Source: Defluviitaleaceae bacterium (lineage in GTDB: Bacteria; Bacillota; Clostridia; Lachnospirales; WQUN01). Taken from it: 64,000 nt of DNA. Position 1 is the stretch's first letter. Every line of letters begins with the position of its first letter. A program made the translations under genes and the position numbers. Below are positions 35,919 through 45,344 of the stretch, one piece after another. The stretch is from assembly GCA_009779835.1 (NCBI GenBank), contig WRBD01000005.1, positions 29,379 to 93,378 of the forward strand, written 5' to 3'. The notes beneath the pieces are model-generated. The model did not search any database. It had not been told where the DNA came from and was given only the letters and a program-made list of their open reading frames with translations.

Positions 35919-36404
35919 ATGGAAAAATTATTAACAAAACATTTTGGCGAAATTAGTTTCGACCCGGCACGCATTATTATTTTCCCTGACGGCATTCCGG
36001 GTTTTCCCAACAGCAAAAGATATATGCTAATGTCTGAAAACGAAGACGAAGATATGTTTTTTTGGCTTCAATCCGTAGACGACGGCGATGTCGCGTTTAC
36101 TTTAATGGATGTTTACAAAGTTCTGCCCGATTACGACCCGCAGGTTGATAGAGTAGAAATTGATGAGCTTGGCGAATTGGACGACACGCCGCTTCTTATT
36201 TATAACATTGTGGTTATTCCCGAATATGTACGGCATATGCGCGTGAATCTTCGTGCGCCCGTTGTTATGAATCTTAATACCGGACTTGGCAAACAAATGA
36301 TTTGCACAAATGACGACTATTCTATACGTTTTATGATTTTTGAAGAATTGGAGCGCGCCAAGAAAAAATTGGCCAACGAAAAAAATGCTGGCACTGACGC
36401 GTAG
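35919..36404 (+). CDS. fliW: Flagellar assembly factor FliW
   Basis: A 161-residue FliW. It has the family's [27 protein letters not shown] lead and [19 protein letters not shown] near residue 115. FliW binds CsrA and flagellin, releasing flagellin mRNA from CsrA control when flagellin is exported. ATG 35919 lies 5 bases after GAGGTGAT. It overlaps csrA by 20 bases, so the pair is coupled. Confidence 0.93.
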   Translation: MEKLLTKHFGEISFDPARIIIFPDGIPGFPNSKRYMLMSENEDEDMFFWLQSVDDGDVAFTLMDVYKVLPDYDPQVDRVEIDELGELDDTPLLIYNIVVIPEYVRHMRVNLRAPVVMNLNTGLGKQMICTNDDYSIRFMIFEELERAKKKLANEKNAGTDA

Positions 36405-36609
36405 AAAAGGTGAATCCATCGTAATCGGCGACAATATCGAAATGGTTGTGCTGGGTATTACGGGTGAACAGGTACGTATCGGGGTGATTGCGCCGAAAAG
36501 CATCAGTGTTCACAGAAAAGAAATTTTTGAACAAATTCGCAGCGAGAATAAAGAAGCTATGCAAAACGCAAAAGAAAAATTGAAAACTTTGGGTGATAAT
36601 TTTAATTAA
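36385..36609 (+). CDS. csrA: Carbon storage/translation regulator CsrA
   Basis: A 74-residue Csr[45 protein letters not shown], with the RNA-contacting Arg residues in the first and last strands, then a helical tail. It represses flagellin translation by binding GGA sites near the ribosome site. ATG 36385 is inside the end of fliW; the longer frame starts within fliW. No flagellin gene is in the window. Confidence 0.93.
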   Translation: MLALTRRKGESIVIGDNIEMVVLGITGEQVRIGVIAPKSISVHRKEIFEQIRSENKEAMQNAKEKLKTLGDNFN

Positions 36610-36623
36610 AGGGGCAATCCGAC

Positions 36624-38735
36624 ATGCGTGTTACCAATTCCATGATATACGGAACTGCAATAAATAATGTTCACCGCAACACAAGATATCTTAATAAGCT
36701 TGTGACGCAACTTGAAACAGGGGTTAAGTTTCAGCTTCCTTCGGACGACCCTATTTCGGCTTCGCGCGCTTTGCGGTACCGTACTATTTTGTCGGAGACA
36801 TCGCAGTTTTTGCGCAATGTGGAAAGCGGGCTTACGTGGATGGAAGTTTCCGAGGCCGCGTTTATGAATGTTGCCCAAAATTTATTGCAAAGCATCAATG
36901 TTCTTACCGTGGCGGGCGCGAATGGTACGATGACCTTGGAAGACAGGCTGGCAAAAATAGAGGAAATGCGTCAGCACATTGACCAAATCGGTTTGGAAAT
37001 GAACCAAACTTTTATGGGGCGTTATGTTTTTTCCGGATATAAAACGAATCAGCCGCCTGTTTTTATGGCAGACAATAATGACGCGTTTGTAATCACACAG
37101 CAATTTAATATTCGCGATATGGAAAGAATCAAGTCGTTCCAAAAAGAAACAGCCATAAGCGTGCCCGTATCGCATAGCACAAATGTTTTAAAACTTGCGT
37201 ACAATAATGTAGATTTCGATTTTAACATTACGGATGCTAACGGAAATATGGTTGCAATGCCGGGTATAATCAGCCCGCCGGGAATTGGCGGCGCGCCTCC
37301 GTTGCAATACACTGTTATTACGCGAAGCTTGTCCGATATGGATGCCTACAAGCCGCCCGGGTTGCCTTTGGAAGACGGAACGGCGGATAATCCTTTTGTT
37401 GTTCATTTTATAAAAGAAACGGGAGAATTGGTTTTCAGCGACGCGGCAAGGGATACATTCCGCGATGGCACAACGGTTACGTATTTCAGAGACGGTTTCC
37501 AAAAAGGCGAGCTTAACCCGCTGGTATATTTTGATACCGTTGAAGTGCTTGGCAGGGTTACTCAGGACGCAACATTGTCACTGCGAAACCCTCCTGTTTT
37601 GGATTTGGATAACGGACGTTTTAATTTTGTCGCGGAAGTTGAAGGCGGTACACATCCGGGTGAATTTGACATTACGCAAGGTTCTGTAGGCCCGGTCATA
37701 GTAATAAACGGAGAGGAATTCAATTTGTGGGATATGGGTTCCGCTTCAACGGAAAGCTCGGGCAATATGTGGGAGACAACTTTCGCGATTAACCAACCCG
37801 GCATTGATGTAAGGGTAGTCCAGCACGTTACTATGGGTGCCGATACTTTTAACATAGAGTATTCGGTAGTTAGCAATAGTACCACTACCACGCCTATTGA
37901 CATTAGTTTTTTCAAGAACATAAATATCGGACTTGACGGTCCCGACGGATATAATTCCCTTGTGTTTACGGGGAATCAGGTTGGGGGAATAAACGTGCGC
38001 CCCAACCCGGAAGCATATCCCGAAGCTACATTGGGCCTGAGAATAAATTCGAGCGGAGTAACGGACGGAAATAACTTCCCCGCGGCATGGAGCGGAGTAA
38101 CATTGCCGGTCCCGGGCGACGTCCCTTTAACTTTTTCCACCACTATACAGGTAGAACAGCTTGAGCGTTTAATCCCGGGCGAAAGAAGACCGAAGGAAGA
38201 CGAATGGATTCGTTATGAAACGTCTTCGGGTGTACATTCGCGCATAAATGATAAAGCACGAGATATTTACACCGACAAAATGTTTGCGGATTTAAAAAGA
38301 TTGATTGACTTTGCTGATTCGCTTCAAATTTCCGACCCCAGAGCACTGGAAGCATATTTCGGAAGCCCACCCTATAATTATACGGACGAAAGATTAACAG
38401 AAGAAGTGGCAAAACAACTTTCAGACGAAAAATCACTTGTCAATTCTATTTTACATGACAGGTTTAACAATATTCTTGACCTTGTGCAGCGTCACACGCT
38501 TAACACGGTGTCGGAGCATACGCGTATGGGCGCGCGCATGGCGAAATTTGATATGATGCTTGTTCGTTTGGAAGAAGACGAGGTTGCGTACACGGAATTG
38601 CTTTCCGATACTATCGACACGGACATGATTGCCACTTTCAAGAGAAAAGAAAGCGCGGAAACGGTATTCGGCTTTGCTTTGCGTGCAATTGCCAATACCA
38701 CACAGCTTTCTTTGGCGGATTTTATTAACAGATAA
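36624..38735 (+). CDS. flgL: FlgL paralog with inserted beta-rich domain (copy 2)
   Basis: A 703-residue FlgL homolog. It keeps the N-terminal helix (MRVTNSMIYGTAINNVHRNTRYLNKL), the FQLPSDDPISASRALRYR signature and the C-terminal QLSLADFINR. Against copy 1, it has an extra ~200-residue beta-rich insert at ~313-520, with many Asn/Thr/Gly strands and a central VQHVTMGADTFNIEYSVVSN region. The insert is likely surface-exposed. It lies after fliW-csrA rather than beside copy 1. Confidence 0.82.
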   Translation: MRVTNSMIYGTAINNVHRNTRYLNKLVTQLETGVKFQLPSDDPISASRALRYRTILSETSQFLRNVESGLTWMEVSEAAFMNVAQNLLQSINVLTVAGANGTMTLEDRLAKIEEMRQHIDQIGLEMNQTFMGRYVFSGYKTNQPPVFMADNNDAFVITQQFNIRDMERIKSFQKETAISVPVSHSTNVLKLAYNNVDFDFNITDANGNMVAMPGIISPPGIGGAPPLQYTVITRSLSDMDAYKPPGLPLEDGTADNPFVVHFIKETGELVFSDAARDTFRDGTTVTYFRDGFQKGELNPLVYFDTVEVLGRVTQDATLSLRNPPVLDLDNGRFNFVAEVEGGTHPGEFDITQGSVGPVIVINGEEFNLWDMGSASTESSGNMWETTFAINQPGIDVRVVQHVTMGADTFNIEYSVVSNSTTTTPIDISFFKNINIGLDGPDGYNSLVFTGNQVGGINVRPNPEAYPEATLGLRINSSGVTDGNNFPAAWSGVTLPVPGDVPLTFSTTIQVEQLERLIPGERRPKEDEWIRYETSSGVHSRINDKARDIYTDKMFADLKRLIDFADSLQISDPRALEAYFGSPPYNYTDERLTEEVAKQLSDEKSLVNSILHDRFNNILDLVQRHTLNTVSEHTRMGARMAKFDMMLVRLEEDEVAYTELLSDTIDTDMIATFKRKESAETVFGFALRAIANTTQLSLADFINR

Positions 38736-38771
38736 AGTTAAAGCTGTTTTGGATAAAAGGGGGCTGTTTTC

Positions 38772-41700
38772 ATGAAGGTTGTATTTTCTTTGTTTGCACT
38801 GGCAATGATTATTTTCTTCCCCGTGCAGGTACACTCCGCGCTTCCTCCTTATCTTGTTGCCTTTCATTTGAATGACGGACATAGTATAGGTGTGGACTTT
38901 ATACAAATAATTATACACGGCGATTATGCCGAAGAACCGCCAATTCCGCAGCGGGCTGACTTTATTTTCGTTGGCTGGGCTGAAAATCCCGATGAATTAC
39001 CTGTGGAATTTTTTGATTTTGACAACACAGCGATAGAAAGATTATACCTGCTGTATGCCGTATGGCTTCCTATAAGCGATACGCTGCACACTGTCAGCTT
39101 TAATATGAACGGCGCGCCGGGTACGGCTCCGCCCCCGCAAATTATACAACACGGCGGATTCGCCAAAGAACCGCCAATTCCGGAGTTTCCCGGCTTTGTC
39201 TTCGTTGGCTGGGCTAATGACCCCGATGAGCCGCCGGTAGATTTTTTTGATTTCGATAAAACAGCAATTGAAAGAAGTCACACACTGGTTGCTGTTTGGC
39301 GCAACCCGAGGGGTACAATAGTAATAGGTGGTGCCGGCTCTGTATGGGATTCGGAAAAAGGCGGTAACGATGATTATTACTATATTGATGCTGAGTATGG
39401 TAAAACGATAGAACTTAAGGCTGTTCCGGAACCGGGATGGGAATTTATAGGCTGGACATATTTTTTGAATGGTGCACCTTTTTTCAATAGCGATATTCTA
39501 TATTCAATTTATGTGCCGCCGCATGATTGGTTTATTAGAGCACATTTCGTATCGGTTGCCGACCCTGTAATTGATCCTGTTATTCTTGTAATAGATATAT
39601 CGGATAATATGTTTGGCTTGCCGTTCATGGCTATGCAAAATATCGCGCGCAGAATTATTATTGAAAATACCGTGGCGGGGATAGTTGCTTTTTGCGGAGA
39701 TGAGGCATCTATCCTCTATCAAGGGATTGGCGGATACCCCGCCAACGTAGTGGCTAACCTGCCTGTTCCCCGCCAACCGTCTGAAAGTGGCGCACCAATA
39801 GATGATGGATTGGCTTTGGCGGGAGATTTAATCAAGAATTTAATCGCAGATGTGCCGGGTATAACCGCCCCGGGTGGTTCAATGAACCACAGTAATATAC
39901 GTGTTGTTTTGCTTTCGCGGGGGCTTGCCATACCCGGGTGGGGGATACATGACGGTGCTGACAGAGCCGTTGGTGCCGCAGACTATCTTAAATCACAAGG
40001 ATATATTGTAGAAACGCGTGCATTTTTGCACGCCATAGGAAAAACGCGGGTTGAAGGTGCGCGTAATTTAATGAATGAAATAAGCAGCCCGGGCGGGACT
40101 TTAGAATACGGTAGCCCTAACCCTGCCAACCCCGCCGAAAGCCCGACGATTGTTACGATTGACTGGCCCGGGCAGGATTTCAGATGGAACAATGATGAGA
40201 GTGCTTTTTTACGGGACGTTGTTTCCGTTTTAATGGGTACGGATGAAAACGGTAATGTCTTGACCGCAACAAACGCGAACATTCTTGGTACGCCGAACGG
40301 AAATATCCGTCAAATAGGAATTTTCCAAACGCCTCTTGATATGCTTCAAAAGCCGGGGGAATTAAGATACGGAACCAGTACTAACTTTATAAATGTTCCT
40401 ATTCAACTGGATGAACCAACAGCTCTCCCATTTAATTTTGGAGTAATTTTAGGAACAGGAAACTTGAAAGATATGTTTAACGAAAGCCCTGTTGGTCATG
40501 TTGCGGATGGGATTGAAGCAAGTAAGTTTTCAGGTTCAAAGTATGGAACATATAACTACTTAGGAGGAAGAACATATGTTGACGGCAACCCACTCGGAAC
40601 GCGTGACGCAATAGAATTAAGTTTTAATCTTGTTTCCGACAGCGGTTTTATTTCTTTTGATTACTTTTTTGCATCTACAGAGTACGACGGCGAAGAAATA
40701 AATGACGTTTTCAGCTTGTGGATTTTGGGAAGCGGTGTGCAACAAAGCATTTATAATAATGTCGCGTTATTGCCGGACGGTAATATTGTTAATGTTTTGA
40801 ATACACGTCCGGTACCGGACAACCCCGCTGTATGGTGGCAGATGGGGGGAACTAACGGAATTAAAACTTATATCCCCATAGGAGGAAGACATACCAATCT
40901 TATTACAGAACATAAGTATCGGCTTCCGTTTGCCGGGCGAACAACGCAATTGATGGCAGCGTCTTTCGACCCTGAATCGGAGACGGGAGAGTCTCTGATT
41001 ACCCCCGGAGATAACGCAAAAATTCGCATGGCTATCGCGAACATGGACGACGGATTATTTCCTTCTGCGGTATTTATTCGCGGAAACAGTGTAACTACCG
41101 AAGAAATTGAAGAAGTGCATATTGATGAATACTTTATTACCATACACGCGGCTTCGGGCGGTGGCGCGTTCGGCTTTGCCGGCGAAGAAGTTCCCGTTCC
41201 CATTTGTCCGGACGATGACGATTTGATTCTGCAAGATATCTCAGCACTCGTAGCTCATGAAACAATGATTCATTTTTTTGCGGTTCCCGACCGTTGGCAC
41301 GTTTTCAGCCATTGGGAAATAAATTCTCCTTTAAATCAAATAGATTTAACTTCTCCGGAAATTTCTTTTATAATTCCCGGCAATGATATCGTGGTTACGG
41401 CACATTTTACGCCCAAAGAAAACAGGTATAATGTTTTATTGCTGGATGTGTCCGGCAGTATGGACAATCGCAGAATAAATGAAATGAAACGCGAAGTAGG
41501 GCGGTTGCTTAACGAATTATTATCCTGCGAGGAAATTGTACACCAAATAAACATTGCTGTTTTCTCCGAATTCTCAGAACCCGTTTGGTCCACGTTCAGG
41601 AATTTTTCGGGCGATTATATTTTAGCTCCGGGTGATATTAATTATATCCATCCTTTTTTGCATTATCTCGACGAGACGCTTGATGAATATATAAACACAA

Positions 41701-42512
41701 AACCCGGCGGCAGAGATATTCTCAATGCTTTGGTAACCGCATATGATATGCTTAATAATCAACTGCACGAAATTGATGATATACCTACTTGGTTAGTACA
41801 AACCGGCCGGATTCATTTATTTTCAACCGGGCGGACTACTTTGCCACGATATCAGCATATACCCGCGCGAAGTGCCGACGCAAACCCCGGTTCCAACTAT
41901 TTAGAGCCATATACTATGCATGATTATTTATTTTGGAGAGAAGCAAACCTTGCACTTTGCGCGGCTAAAACAATTCATGAAAGATATTTTATAAATACCT
42001 ATATAATGGGTTCGCCGACCGAATTAGCTTTCGAAAGAAGGTTCATGAAGGATTTAGTTGGCGGCCCGCCGCCCATAGACGACCCCGCACTTCTCGTATT
42101 AAACTTCAGCTTGGGCGGCGGCGAATTTACGACTTTTTTCGCAAATCCCGTTACTGTCGAATACGGCGAGGAAATTATTTTACCGACGTCTCATTTGTTT
42201 TCCAGAGAAGGTTACAGATTTGCCGGTTGGTTTACAGATGAAAACGACGACAGCACCCGTGCGCGCTCCGGTCACATTTTACAAGATGATATGACACTTC
42301 ATGCGCGTTGGGAAAAAGCCCCCGAAAATTTTCTCATCGGTGATGTTCTTGGGCGCGGGTACGTATCATCTGCTGCAGGCACCGCTATCGCAAGATATCT
42401 TGCCGGTCAAGATGTGGACATTCCTTTTCTTCTTGCCGCAGACCTGAATGGCGACGGTTATGTAGACATGGCAGATTTGATTTTACTTGCAAGATGGCTT
42501 GTTGGGTTATGA
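38772..42512 (+). CDS. Secreted VWA/choice-of-anchor/InlB-repeat/dockerin protein
   Basis: A 1246-residue exported protein. Signal peptide ~1-22. Two InlB/Listeria-Bacteroides-type repeats (~30-165) and a bacterial repeat-like segment (~175-260). VWA-like domain 1 at ~266-460, whose MIDAS start DISDN is degenerate. A choice-of-anchor L-like domain at ~550-790 (FNFGVILGTGNLKDMF, FASTEYDGEEINDVFSLWI). VWA domain 2 at ~890-1090 with an intact DVSGS MIDAS. A further InlB repeat at ~1115-1180. A dockerin-like pair at ~1186-1246: the first loop GDVLGRGYVSS is poor, the second DLNGDGYVDMADLILLARWL is good. It has its own AAAAGGGGG site, follows flgL copy 2 by 36 bases and may be read with the flagellar genes. 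Confidence 0.8.
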   Translation: MKVVFSLFALAMIIFFPVQVHSALPPYLVAFHLNDGHSIGVDFIQIIIHGDYAEEPPIPQRADFIFVGWAENPDELPVEFFDFDNTAIERLYLLYAVWLPISDTLHTVSFNMNGAPGTAPPPQIIQHGGFAKEPPIPEFPGFVFVGWANDPDEPPVDFFDFDKTAIERSHTLVAVWRNPRGTIVIGGAGSVWDSEKGGNDDYYYIDAEYGKTIELKAVPEPGWEFIGWTYFLNGAPFFNSDILYSIYVPPHDWFIRAHFVSVADPVIDPVILVIDISDNMFGLPFMAMQNIARRIIIENTVAGIVAFCGDEASILYQGIGGYPANVVANLPVPRQPSESGAPIDDGLALAGDLIKNLIADVPGITAPGGSMNHSNIRVVLLSRGLAIPGWGIHDGADRAVGAADYLKSQGYIVETRAFLHAIGKTRVEGARNLMNEISSPGGTLEYGSPNPANPAESPTIVTIDWPGQDFRWNNDESAFLRDVVSVLMGTDENGNVLTATNANILGTPNGNIRQIGIFQTPLDMLQKPGELRYGTSTNFINVPIQLDEPTALPFNFGVILGTGNLKDMFNESPVGHVADGIEASKFSGSKYGTYNYLGGRTYVDGNPLGTRDAIELSFNLVSDSGFISFDYFFASTEYDGEEINDVFSLWILGSGVQQSIYNNVALLPDGNIVNVLNTRPVPDNPAVWWQMGGTNGIKTYIPIGGRHTNLITEHKYRLPFAGRTTQLMAASFDPESETGESLITPGDNAKIRMAIANMDDGLFPSAVFIRGNSVTTEEIEEVHIDEYFITIHAASGGGAFGFAGEEVPVPICPDDDDLILQDISALVAHETMIHFFAVPDRWHVFSHWEINSPLNQIDLTSPEISFIIPGNDIVVTAHFTPKENRYNVLLLDVSGSMDNRRINEMKREVGRLLNELLSCEEIVHQINIAVFSEFSEPVWSTFRNFSGDYILAPGDINYIHPFLHYLDETLDEYINTKPGGRDILNALVTAYDMLNNQLHEIDDIPTWLVQTGRIHLFSTGRTTLPRYQHIPARSADANPGSNYLEPYTMHDYLFWREANLALCAAKTIHERYFINTYIMGSPTELAFERRFMKDLVGGPPPIDDPALLVLNFSLGGGEFTTFFANPVTVEYGEEIILPTSHLFSREGYRFAGWFTDENDDSTRARSGHILQDDMTLHARWEKAPENFLIGDVLGRGYVSSAAGTAIARYLAGQDVDIPFLLAADLNGDGYVDMADLILLARWLVGL

Positions 42513-42540
42513 TGTGATAAGTAGCGAGTCAAGCGCAAAA

Positions 42541-42583
42541 AAACGGAGGAGTTGACAGTATTGTCAGTTCCTCCGTTTATTTT
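42541..42583. terminator. Bidirectional terminator
   Basis: AAACGGAGGAGTTGACA, 4-base loop, TGTCAGTTCCTCCGTTT, then ATTTT: a 17-base stem with two G-U pairs. It serves the VWA-dockerin gene and, on the other strand, the RCC1 gene. Confidence 0.8.
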
Positions 42584-42615
42584 GATAAGCCAGCACATTA
42601 CATTACCATCGTTTA

Positions 42616-44556
42616 TTAGTGTTGCAAATTAAAAAACCCTACACCGCCTGGACCTAATACATAATTAGGTGTTCCTCGGTCAGTTGTGGTACCATCACCC
42701 AGTTGACCACTCTGATTAGTTCCCCAAGCCAATACCCTGCCATTATTTCTAACTGCTACGGTGTGTGGGCCTGACGTTGCAATTGCGATTATATTGTTAA
42801 GGTTTTGCACTTGTAAGGGTGTGTGCGAAGTATAATAACCCCATGTATCCCATATAATTCCCCACCTCCAGACCGTGCCGTCATCTCTAAGTGCTGTGGT
42901 TTGTTGGTTGCTTGCCGAAATTGCGATTACATTACTGACAGATGGCACTTGTATCGGTGTCAGCACCGTTAAACCAATGTTGCCTAATTGACCTCTCCCA
43001 TTTAATCCCCAGGCCCAAACTGTACCGTCATTCCTTAATGCTATGCTATGTCTACCTCCAGCAGTGATTGCAGTTATACTGTTAAGGTTTTTCACCTGTA
43101 CAGGTGTAAGGCGGTTAGTTGTGGAACCATCGCCTAATTGACCACTATTATTTAATCCCCAAGCCCAAACTGTACCATTGTCTCTTAGGGCTATGGTGTG
43201 AGCTGAGATATCGCTTTCATGTCTACCTGCCGTAATTGCAATTACATTGTTGAGCTTTACCTGTACAGGTGTAAGGCGGTTAGCTGTGGAATTATTGCCT
43301 AGTTGCCCGTTACAATTTCTTCCCCAAGTCCATACCGTACCATCGTTTCTAAGGGCTATGGAGTGTTGGCTTCCCGTAGCAATAGCAATTATATTACTTA
43401 GATTTTGCACTTGTATAGGTGTAGGGCGTGAAGTTGTGGTGCCATCGCCCAACTGACCGTGTGTATTAGATCCCCAAGCCCAGACAGTGCCATCGTTTCT
43501 TAGGGCTATGTTGTGACCGTCTCCCGCTGCAATCGAAGCTATATTATTAAGGTTTTGCACTTGCACGGGTGTTAATTGTTTACCACTCGAACTATTTCCC
43601 CAATCCCAAACTGTGCCATCTTTTCTAAGTGCTAGGGTATGACCGAAACCGCCCGCCAAAGCCATTGGTGTTATTGTTAGCATCAGCAAATTTAAAAAAC
43701 CTTCGCCATTCGCACCTCTGACTTGCGTGGGTATGTGGCGGTTGGTTGTTGTGCCGTCGCCTAACCGGCCGTCCGTATTCCGCCCCCAAGCCCAAACTGT
43801 GCCGTCATATCTAACGGCTACGGTATGAGTGTCACCTGCCGCAATTGCTACTACGTTGTTAAGGTGCTGCACCTGCGCGGGAGTGTGCTGGTCACTCGGT
43901 GTGCCGACGCCTAATTTATTGAATACATTCATCCCCCAAGCCCAAACTGTACCGTCGCTTCTAAGAGCCACTGTATTACCGTTTCCCGCTGAAATTGCCA
44001 CCACATTGCTAAGACCACCTTGCACCGGCACGGGCGTGTGGCGGTCGGTGGTTGTACCGTCGCCTAATCCACCATTCCAATTGCGCCCCCAAGTCCAAAC
44101 AGTGCCGTCGCTTCTAAGAGCTACTGTATGACTGTTTCCCGCTGAAATTTCCACCACATTGCTAAGACCTTGCACCTGCACGGGTCTCCAGTGATCGGTT
44201 GTGGAGCCAACGCCTAATTCACCAGCCCCATTGGGTCCCCACGCCCAAACTGTACCGTCGCTTCTAAGGGCTACGGTATGGCTGCTCAAGATGGAAAAGC
44301 CTGCCGTAATTGCTACTACGTTGCTAAGACCTTGCACCTGTACTGGGGTGCTGCGGGTAGTTGTGGTTCCGTCGCCTAATTGACCGCGCGTATTACTTCC
44401 CCAAGCCCAAACTGTGCCGTCACCTCTAAGAGCTGCGGTATGGGATCTACCTGCCGCAATTGCTACTACGTTGTTAAGGCCCTGCACCTGCACAGGGGTG
44501 TGGCGATTAATCCATGTGCCGTCGCCTAATTGACAGTTTTCATTATTCCCCCAAGC
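42616..44556 (-). pseudogene. RCC1-repeat protein gene, 5'-truncated
   Basis: The frame encodes about 13 RCC1 repeats of 50-60 residues, each with LRSDGTVWAWGxN-like and VVAIAAGxxHTxAL motifs, a seven-bladed-propeller repeat. A break in register at ~residue 260 (GANGEGFLNLLMLTITPMAL) suggests two RCC1 sets joined. The frame begins in mid-repeat right after a TAG at 44559-44557. There is no signal peptide, in-frame ATG or ribosome site near the beginning; the first possible start is a GTG at 44493. The 5' end has been lost, possibly by the rearrangement that brought the repeats at 44.8 kb. Confidence 0.75.
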
Positions 44557-44817
44557 CTAAGTTACTTTATCCGTCAAGGATAACCACGCTAAAATCAAGG
44601 CTTTGCGCAATTTTAACACATCCGAATTTATAAAAAAACTCTTGTAACGGGCGAGACGATGAATTAAATAAACGAGAAAAATAAACCATATATTCGTGGA
44701 ATTTTTAACGATATATACTTAAGTATAATACATTTTTCATTGAAATTCTACTATATGTTCATCAGCGATTGAGATAAGGTTTCTTTTATATAAATTCTTT
44801 CATTAAATATTTTAGTG

Positions 44818-45007
44818 GAAACACATATGACCAATGCTGCAGCACATATGACTGCTCTCGGTAACACATATGACCACTCAAAAAGCAAATAATTAACCAG
44901 CTTCATAGCATATTCGGCTAATTTCGGTAACACATATGACCGAACTTTGTAACACATATGACCGAACTTTGTAACACATATGACAGCCTACAGTAACACA
45001 TATGACC
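44818..45007 (+). repeat. Tandem 22-bp repeats (iteron- or IS21-end-like)
   Basis: The motif GTAACACATATGACC recurs with a 22-base period. Copies start at 44818 and 44840 (both imperfect), 44861, 44927, 44949, 44971 and 44993; two degenerate units fill 44883-44926. The unit is about GTAACACATATGACCGAACTTT. Such arrays fit replication iterons, or the multiple transposase sites at IS21-family ends. No Rep or IstA gene is nearby. The rest of the 44557-45344 gap holds no gene I can support. Confidence 0.75.
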
Positions 45008-45171
45008 AATTGCAAATTTTTACTATTAGGACATTTATTGAAATTGGTTTGCAAGTGTCAAATTCGCTGTAGTTTGCGAAATTTTTTTATTCGCCAGGAA
45101 ACTGCTATAAAATGCCAGTGCAAAATGTACAATATGACATCTCATTTGGTGTGTGTCGATGTCTTTTTAAT

Positions 45172-45190
45172 GCGGCGTAGCCGCTTTTTT
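45172..45190 (+). terminator. Small terminator hairpin
   Basis: GCGGC, GTA loop, GCCGC, then six T. No gene upstream on this strand can be supported, so it may close an untranslated or lost transcript. Confidence 0.55.
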
Positions 45191-45344
45191 ATATTGGAAA
45201 CAGAAAAGCATATGCAAAGCAAGAAAAAGTCTTTGTATTTCTTTTTTTTGCGTGATAAAATTCAACAGAGTAACCGAGGGTGAAAGTAAAAATTCCGTAA
45301 AGTATTTTCGGAATATTAAAACATTTTAAAGGGACAGATAAAAC

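Noticed and set aside
36340..36384. Longer CsrA with 15 extra N-terminal residues
   Set aside because: Those codons lie inside fliW, and CsrA homologs begin at [10 protein letters not shown].
42700..44400. Open frames on the plus strand opposite the RCC1 repeats
   Set aside because: They are antisense shadows of the repeated RCC1 codons; the products are low-complexity and lack ribosome sites.
44818..45007. CRISPR array
   Set aside because: The 15-base core is followed by only 7 bases that are often the same, so there are no unique spacers of CRISPR length, and there are no cas genes.
45002..45283. 93-residue ORF on +
   Set aside because: It starts inside the 22-bp repeat, has no ribosome site, crosses the hairpin at 45172 and has an unlikely composition.
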